From Lachnospiraceae bacterium (GTDB lineage: Bacteria; Bacillota; Clostridia; Lachnospirales; Lachnospiraceae): a DNA stretch of 8,591 nt. The stretch is taken from NCBI GenBank assembly GCA_017959525.1, contig JAGDAL010000341.1:1-8591 (forward strand). The letters run 5' to 3'. Both the position numbers and the translations under genes were made by a program. This document shows, in pieces, positions 6,868 to 8,591 of this stretch (position 1 is its first letter; every line of letters starts with the position of its first letter). Under the pieces are notes generated by a model, which was not told the origin of the DNA, ran no database searches, and saw only the letters and a program-made list of their open reading frames with translations.

Positions 6868-6896
6868 ATTATCGTATATTTCGTGCGAAAAATTAA
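6868..6896 (-). promoter_or_regulatory. Possible promoter of the 65-aa gene
   Basis: On the minus strand TTAATT (6891-6896) and GATAAT (6868-6873) are 17 bases apart. The -10 matches five of six consensus bases, but the -35 only three. The spacer holds the near-palindrome TTTCG-CA-CGAAA. An alternative -10 (TATAAT, complement of 6913-6918) lies further upstream with a poorer -35. Confidence 0.35.
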
Positions 6897-7014
6897 GATA
6901 ATAAGAGAAATAATTATAAAACTTCGACATATTAGGAGAAATATACGAAAAATATCCAGACGGAACCGGAGGGTTTTGGGCGAAATACATAAATAAAACC
7001 TTGAAAAATCAACA

Positions 7015-7038
7015 TTTTCGCGGGAGAGGGTGCGAAAA
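7015..7038. repeat. Inverted repeat TTTTCGC-N10-GCGAAAA over the likely -35
   Basis: Seven-base perfect arms (7015-7021 and 7032-7038) are separated by 10 bases. The right arm covers the -35 position of the promoter whose -10 is at 7054-7059. The size and placement fit an operator for a dimeric regulator, but no regulator gene is in the window. Confidence 0.5.
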
Positions 7039-7050
7039 CCAAGGGAGATA

Positions 7051-7059
7051 TGGTATACT
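7051..7059 (+). promoter_or_regulatory. Extended -10 promoter of the 108-aa gene
   Basis: TGGTATACT is an extended -10 (TG one base ahead of TATACT, 7054-7059). No good TTGACA lies 16-18 bases upstream, which is common for extended -10 promoters. A second inverted repeat, TACTTCT-N7-AGAAGTA (7056-7076), overlaps the -10 and the start point. Predicted transcript start is near 7065, giving a leader of about 55 nt. Confidence 0.65.
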
Positions 7060-7122
7060 TCTTGTCGTGAGAAGTACACGTAGAGGAATATAAATCATTT
7101 CAAATATAAGGAGGGCAAGGTT

Positions 7123-7449
7123 ATGCCAATGCCGGAACAGTCAATTGAATTTCGTTATGACACACAGTTATTGTTGGATAAGTATGTAGAAGACGGAGAG
7201 GATCCGGATGATGTATCCGATGATCTCGTAGATGAGATCCGTGATTACTTACTTGAGAACGTGAAGGGTGACAGCATGGTAATTGCCGGCGATTCCGGAG
7301 AGGATGAGTTCGGTGAGAAGGCTACCGTGAAGTTACATTATCACGTGAATGAGCCATGGGATGTCTTAGCATACTGCCGCAAGTTCGGTGAGATTTATGA
7401 CATCGTGGTAGAAGACATGGATCGTCAGTCCAGAGATTTGAAGGGCTAA
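7123..7449 (+). CDS. Small acidic hypothetical protein (108 aa)
   Basis: I do not recognise the family. The protein is strongly acidic: about 30 Asp/Glu against about 11 Lys/Arg. An amphipathic, probably helical part with dense acidic runs (EDGEDPDDVSDDLVDEIRDYL, about residues 23-43) is followed by segments that look like beta strands (DSMVIAGD, KATVKLHYHV) and a final helix. There is no signal peptide or membrane segment, so it should be cytoplasmic. It has one cysteine (in YCRKFGE) and no obvious catalytic motif. The start at 7123 is supported by AAGGAGGG (7108-7115), 7 bases upstream; the second ATG at 7129 is less well spaced. Its own promoter and a strong terminator make it a single-gene transcription unit. 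The codon style matches its neighbours, so there is no sign of recent transfer. Confidence 0.8.
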   Translation: MPMPEQSIEFRYDTQLLLDKYVEDGEDPDDVSDDLVDEIRDYLLENVKGDSMVIAGDSGEDEFGEKATVKLHYHVNEPWDVLAYCRKFGEIYDIVVEDMDRQSRDLKG

Positions 7450-7467
7450 TTTTTAGAAAAAGTTGAG

Positions 7468-7495
7468 GCGCTATTCCGATTGGAATAGCGCTTTT
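7468..7495 (+). terminator. Intrinsic terminator of the 108-aa gene
   Basis: GCGCTATTCC (7468-7477) pairs perfectly with GGAATAGCGC (7482-7491) around a GATT loop, followed by TTTTG. It lies 18 bases after the stop codon. Confidence 0.93.
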
Positions 7496-7560
7496 GTTAT
7501 GCCATCCTTACACATTTGTTTGTAAAAGAATACGCAAAAACATCCCCCTAGTGGGGTTAT

Positions 7561-7584
7561 TGGACACAAGGCCACACGTGTCCA
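7561..7584. repeat. Inverted repeat TGGACAC-N10-GTGTCCA abutting a -35 box
   Basis: Perfect 7-base arms (7561-7567 and 7578-7584) end exactly one base before the TTGACG -35 box. The spacing between arm centres (17 bases) is not far from two helical turns, and the position directly upstream of -35 would suit an activator or a repressor. No T-run follows, so it is not a terminator. Confidence 0.55.
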
Positions 7585-7613
7585 TTGACGCTCCAAAAAA
7601 CGCAAGATACAAT
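7585..7613 (+). promoter_or_regulatory. Sigma-A promoter of the iron-sulphur protein gene
   Basis: TTGACG (7585-7590) and TACAAT (7608-7613) are 17 bases apart, one mismatch each from consensus. Transcription should begin near 7619-7621, giving a leader of about 113 nt before the ATG at 7733. Confidence 0.82.
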
Positions 7614-7619
7614 AAATTT

Positions 7620-7732
7620 AAGGAGTTTATACTCATGTGTGAATATTTTAACGAATTTAGGGTTCACATGAGGATAAGTAATTTGAGTTCACAGAACTCT
7701 TGAATTGTATGTATGTGAGAGGAGACTTAAAT
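7620..7732 (+). promoter_or_regulatory. Structured leader with alternative stems
   Basis: CTCATGTG (7632-7639) pairs perfectly with CACATGAG (7665-7672). GAGTTC (7685-7690) pairs with GAACTC (7694-7699) around a 3-base loop. The heptamer GTTCACA occurs twice (7662-7668 and 7687-7693), so TGTGAAT (7638-7644) can pair with either copy, giving mutually exclusive folds. No terminator-type T-run follows, so any control would act on translation or stability. The rest of the gene-free stretch from 7496 shows nothing else beyond the promoter and inverted repeat. Confidence 0.4.
7635..7703 (+). CDS. Possible leader peptide (22 aa) upstream of the iron-sulphur gene
   Basis: A 22-codon frame begins with ATG at 7635, 9 bases after AAGGAG (7620-7625), and ends at TGA 7701-7703, 29 bases before the downstream start. 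The peptide begins MCEYFNEF and ends SSQNS. It has no run of one amino acid of the classic attenuator kind, but has Cys at position 2. The start codon lies in the stem 7632-7639, so folding and translation would compete. The predicted transcript start lies at the ribosome binding site itself, which weakens the case. A longer upstream frame through 7494 runs across a terminator and is not credible. Confidence 0.3.
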   Translation: MCEYFNEFRVHMRISNLSSQNS

Positions 7733-8591
7733 ATGGCAGACTATGAGAAGATGGGATTTACCAAGCCTGCAGATTGGCCGGAACCGACCAGGGATAATAC
7801 CGAGGTAACTTACCCGATCAAGCCTTATTTCGCACCTGCAGAGGGCGAAGCACTTCGCGAGCCGATCGTGAAGTTAGGTACGATGATTACAGACCGTGTA
7901 TTACAGAAGTTAAAGGTGAAGAAAATCACCGGCGACGATCCTGAGTACTGGGCATTGGCAAGCTTTGTAACCGATGAAGAGGCAGAACTTGCACTTACCA
8001 TGGGTGTTCGTCTTCCGAAGACTTTTGAAGAGATTTGTGCATTGAATCCACAGCTTTCTACCGAGAAGGTTCAGGCTTTATTGGATCGTATGTCTTACAC
8101 CGGTTTGGTTGAGTGGAACAACGAGAACTTAGATGGCAAGAATCCGGAAGGTAAGCGTCGTTACGTTGTACCGAGATACGTACCGGGATCTGCAGAGTTC
8201 ACCAACATGAACGCTGACATGATCGATGAGCATCCGGAACTTGGTATGTTCTTCCACATGATGACCAAGCTTCCATTGGAGAAGGTTACTCCTATGGTTC
8301 CTTTGGGTGGTGCCGGAATCGGTATGCACGTTATTCCTGTTGAGAAGGCCATCGAGATGGAGAATGAATCCGTTGACGTTGAGCACATTTCTCACTGGTT
8401 AGAGAAGTATGAAGGCAAGTACGCTAAGAGCCCATGTTCTTGTCGTCGTAGCCGTAAGACCTATGATGAGGGTTGCGGTGATGATGAGATGGGTTGGTGT
8501 ATCGCTGTTGGTGATATGGCTGACTACGTTGTTGAGACCAACAAGGGTGGCGAGTACATCACCAAGGAAGAAGCTTTGGATATCTTCCGTA
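7733..8591 (+). CDS. Iron-sulphur (4Fe-4S type) protein, probable N-terminal part of a large oxidoreductase (3' truncated)
   Basis: The frame stays open from ATG 7733 to the window end, giving 286 codons. The start follows GAGAGGAGA (7717-7725) by 7 bases. The first 60 residues (MADYEKMGFTKPADWPEPTRDN...) are polar with no signal peptide, so it is cytoplasmic. Residues about 60-140 look like a winged-helix fold (DPEYWALASFVTDEEAELALTMGVRLPKTFEEIC... then MSYTGLVEWNNEN and RRYVVPRY). A cysteine cluster follows: Cys235-X-Cys237-X10-Cys248-X7-Cys256, in the setting CSCRRS...GCG...GWCIAVGDMADYV. This resembles 4Fe-4S proteins of anaerobes in which a 'C.CR...C...C...G..A' motif follows such a fold. 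In Lachnospiraceae similar N-termini are, as I recall, joined to ferredoxin and pyridine-nucleotide oxidoreductase domains. That continuation lies outside the window and is inference; the electron partners are unknown. Confidence 0.7.
   Translation, partial: MADYEKMGFTKPADWPEPTRDNTEVTYPIKPYFAPAEGEALREPIVKLGTMITDRVLQKLKVKKITGDDPEYWALASFVTDEEAELALTMGVRLPKTFEEICALNPQLSTEKVQALLDRMSYTGLVEWNNENLDGKNPEGKRRYVVPRYVPGSAEFTNMNADMIDEHPELGMFFHMMTKLPLEKVTPMVPLGGAGIGMHVIPVEKAIEMENESVDVEHISHWLEKYEGKYAKSPCSCRRSRKTYDEGCGDDEMGWCIAVGDMADYVVETNKGGEYITKEEALDIFR

Larger units (their letters stand above)
6816..7122. other. Divergent intergenic region with repeated GCGAAAA heptamers
   Basis: This gene-free stretch of 307 bases separates two divergent small genes and is AT-rich. 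GCGAAAA occurs at 6885-6891 and 7032-7038, and its complement TTTTCGC at 7015-7021. Related CGAAA pentamers lie at 6946-6950 and 6981-6985. The open frames crossing it show no ribosome binding site and no family resemblance. I take it as a shared regulatory region. Confidence 0.5.

Noticed and set aside
6595..6896. Two plus-strand open frames of 78 and 88 codons
   Set aside because: Neither has a good ribosome binding site; they are Phe/Ser-rich shadows of the Lys-rich minus-strand gene, which has a perfect site.
6864..7079. Minus-strand open frame of 71 codons across the divergent intergenic region
   Set aside because: It crosses the likely promoters, has Arg/Phe/Ile-rich random composition and no family resemblance or clear ribosome binding site.
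7544..7556. CCCC...GGGG hairpin before the iron-sulphur gene promoter
   Set aside because: Only 4 pairs with a 5-base loop and no T-run; too weak to call a terminator or regulatory stem.
7494..7703. Plus-strand open frame of 69 codons
   Set aside because: It starts with TTG at the base of a terminator and runs through an inverted repeat and promoter. Only its last 22 codons have a credible start signal.
8129..8395. Minus-strand open frames inside the iron-sulphur gene
   Set aside because: They are antisense shadows of a well-supported coding frame with normal codon use.

Overview
The window looks like a chromosomal segment of an anaerobic Firmicute, most likely of the family Lachnospiraceae. 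I infer this from the protein style, strong AAGGAGG-type ribosome binding sites, consensus sigma-A promoters, moderate GC content and the rplM-rpsI pair behind a structured leader. No mobile element, tRNA, rRNA or CRISPR array was seen.

Positions 1-3979 hold a tightly packed plus-strand operon for a MacAB/YknXYZ-type ABC exporter. In order it encodes the end of a first HlyD/MacA-like adaptor (cut by the window edge), an ABC ATPase, a second full-length adaptor, and a MacB/FtsX-type permease. The ATPase and second adaptor overlap by 65 bases. In that overlap the same GAA/AAG-rich DNA encodes an acidic tail in one frame and a basic tail in the other. The second adaptor carries a domain of about 110 residues inside its coiled-coil hairpin.

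Positions 3989-5062 hold the rplM-rpsI operon (ribosomal proteins L13 and S9). It has a consensus promoter only 9 bases after the permease stop, a 5' leader of about 140 nt that folds like an autoregulatory L13 leader, and a strong terminator. An APC-superfamily amino acid permease (5112-6548) with its own terminator follows.

Positions 6590-7495 hold two small, unrecognised genes in divergent orientation: a 65-residue lysine/glutamate-rich protein on the minus strand and a 108-residue acidic protein on the plus strand. The intergenic region of about 300 bp between them has three exact copies of a GCGAAAA heptamer and inverted repeats placed over the likely promoters.

Positions 7496-8591 hold a promoter flanked by a 7-bp-arm inverted repeat, a leader of about 110 nt with a possible 22-codon upstream ORF and mutually exclusive stems, and the first 286 codons of an iron-sulphur protein with a Cys-X-Cys-X10-Cys-X7-Cys motif. 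That gene runs off the right edge and is probably part of a larger redox enzyme.

The most unusual parts are the two-adaptor exporter with its overlapping oppositely charged tails, the patterned intergenic region between the two orphan small genes, and the structured leader of the iron-sulphur gene.
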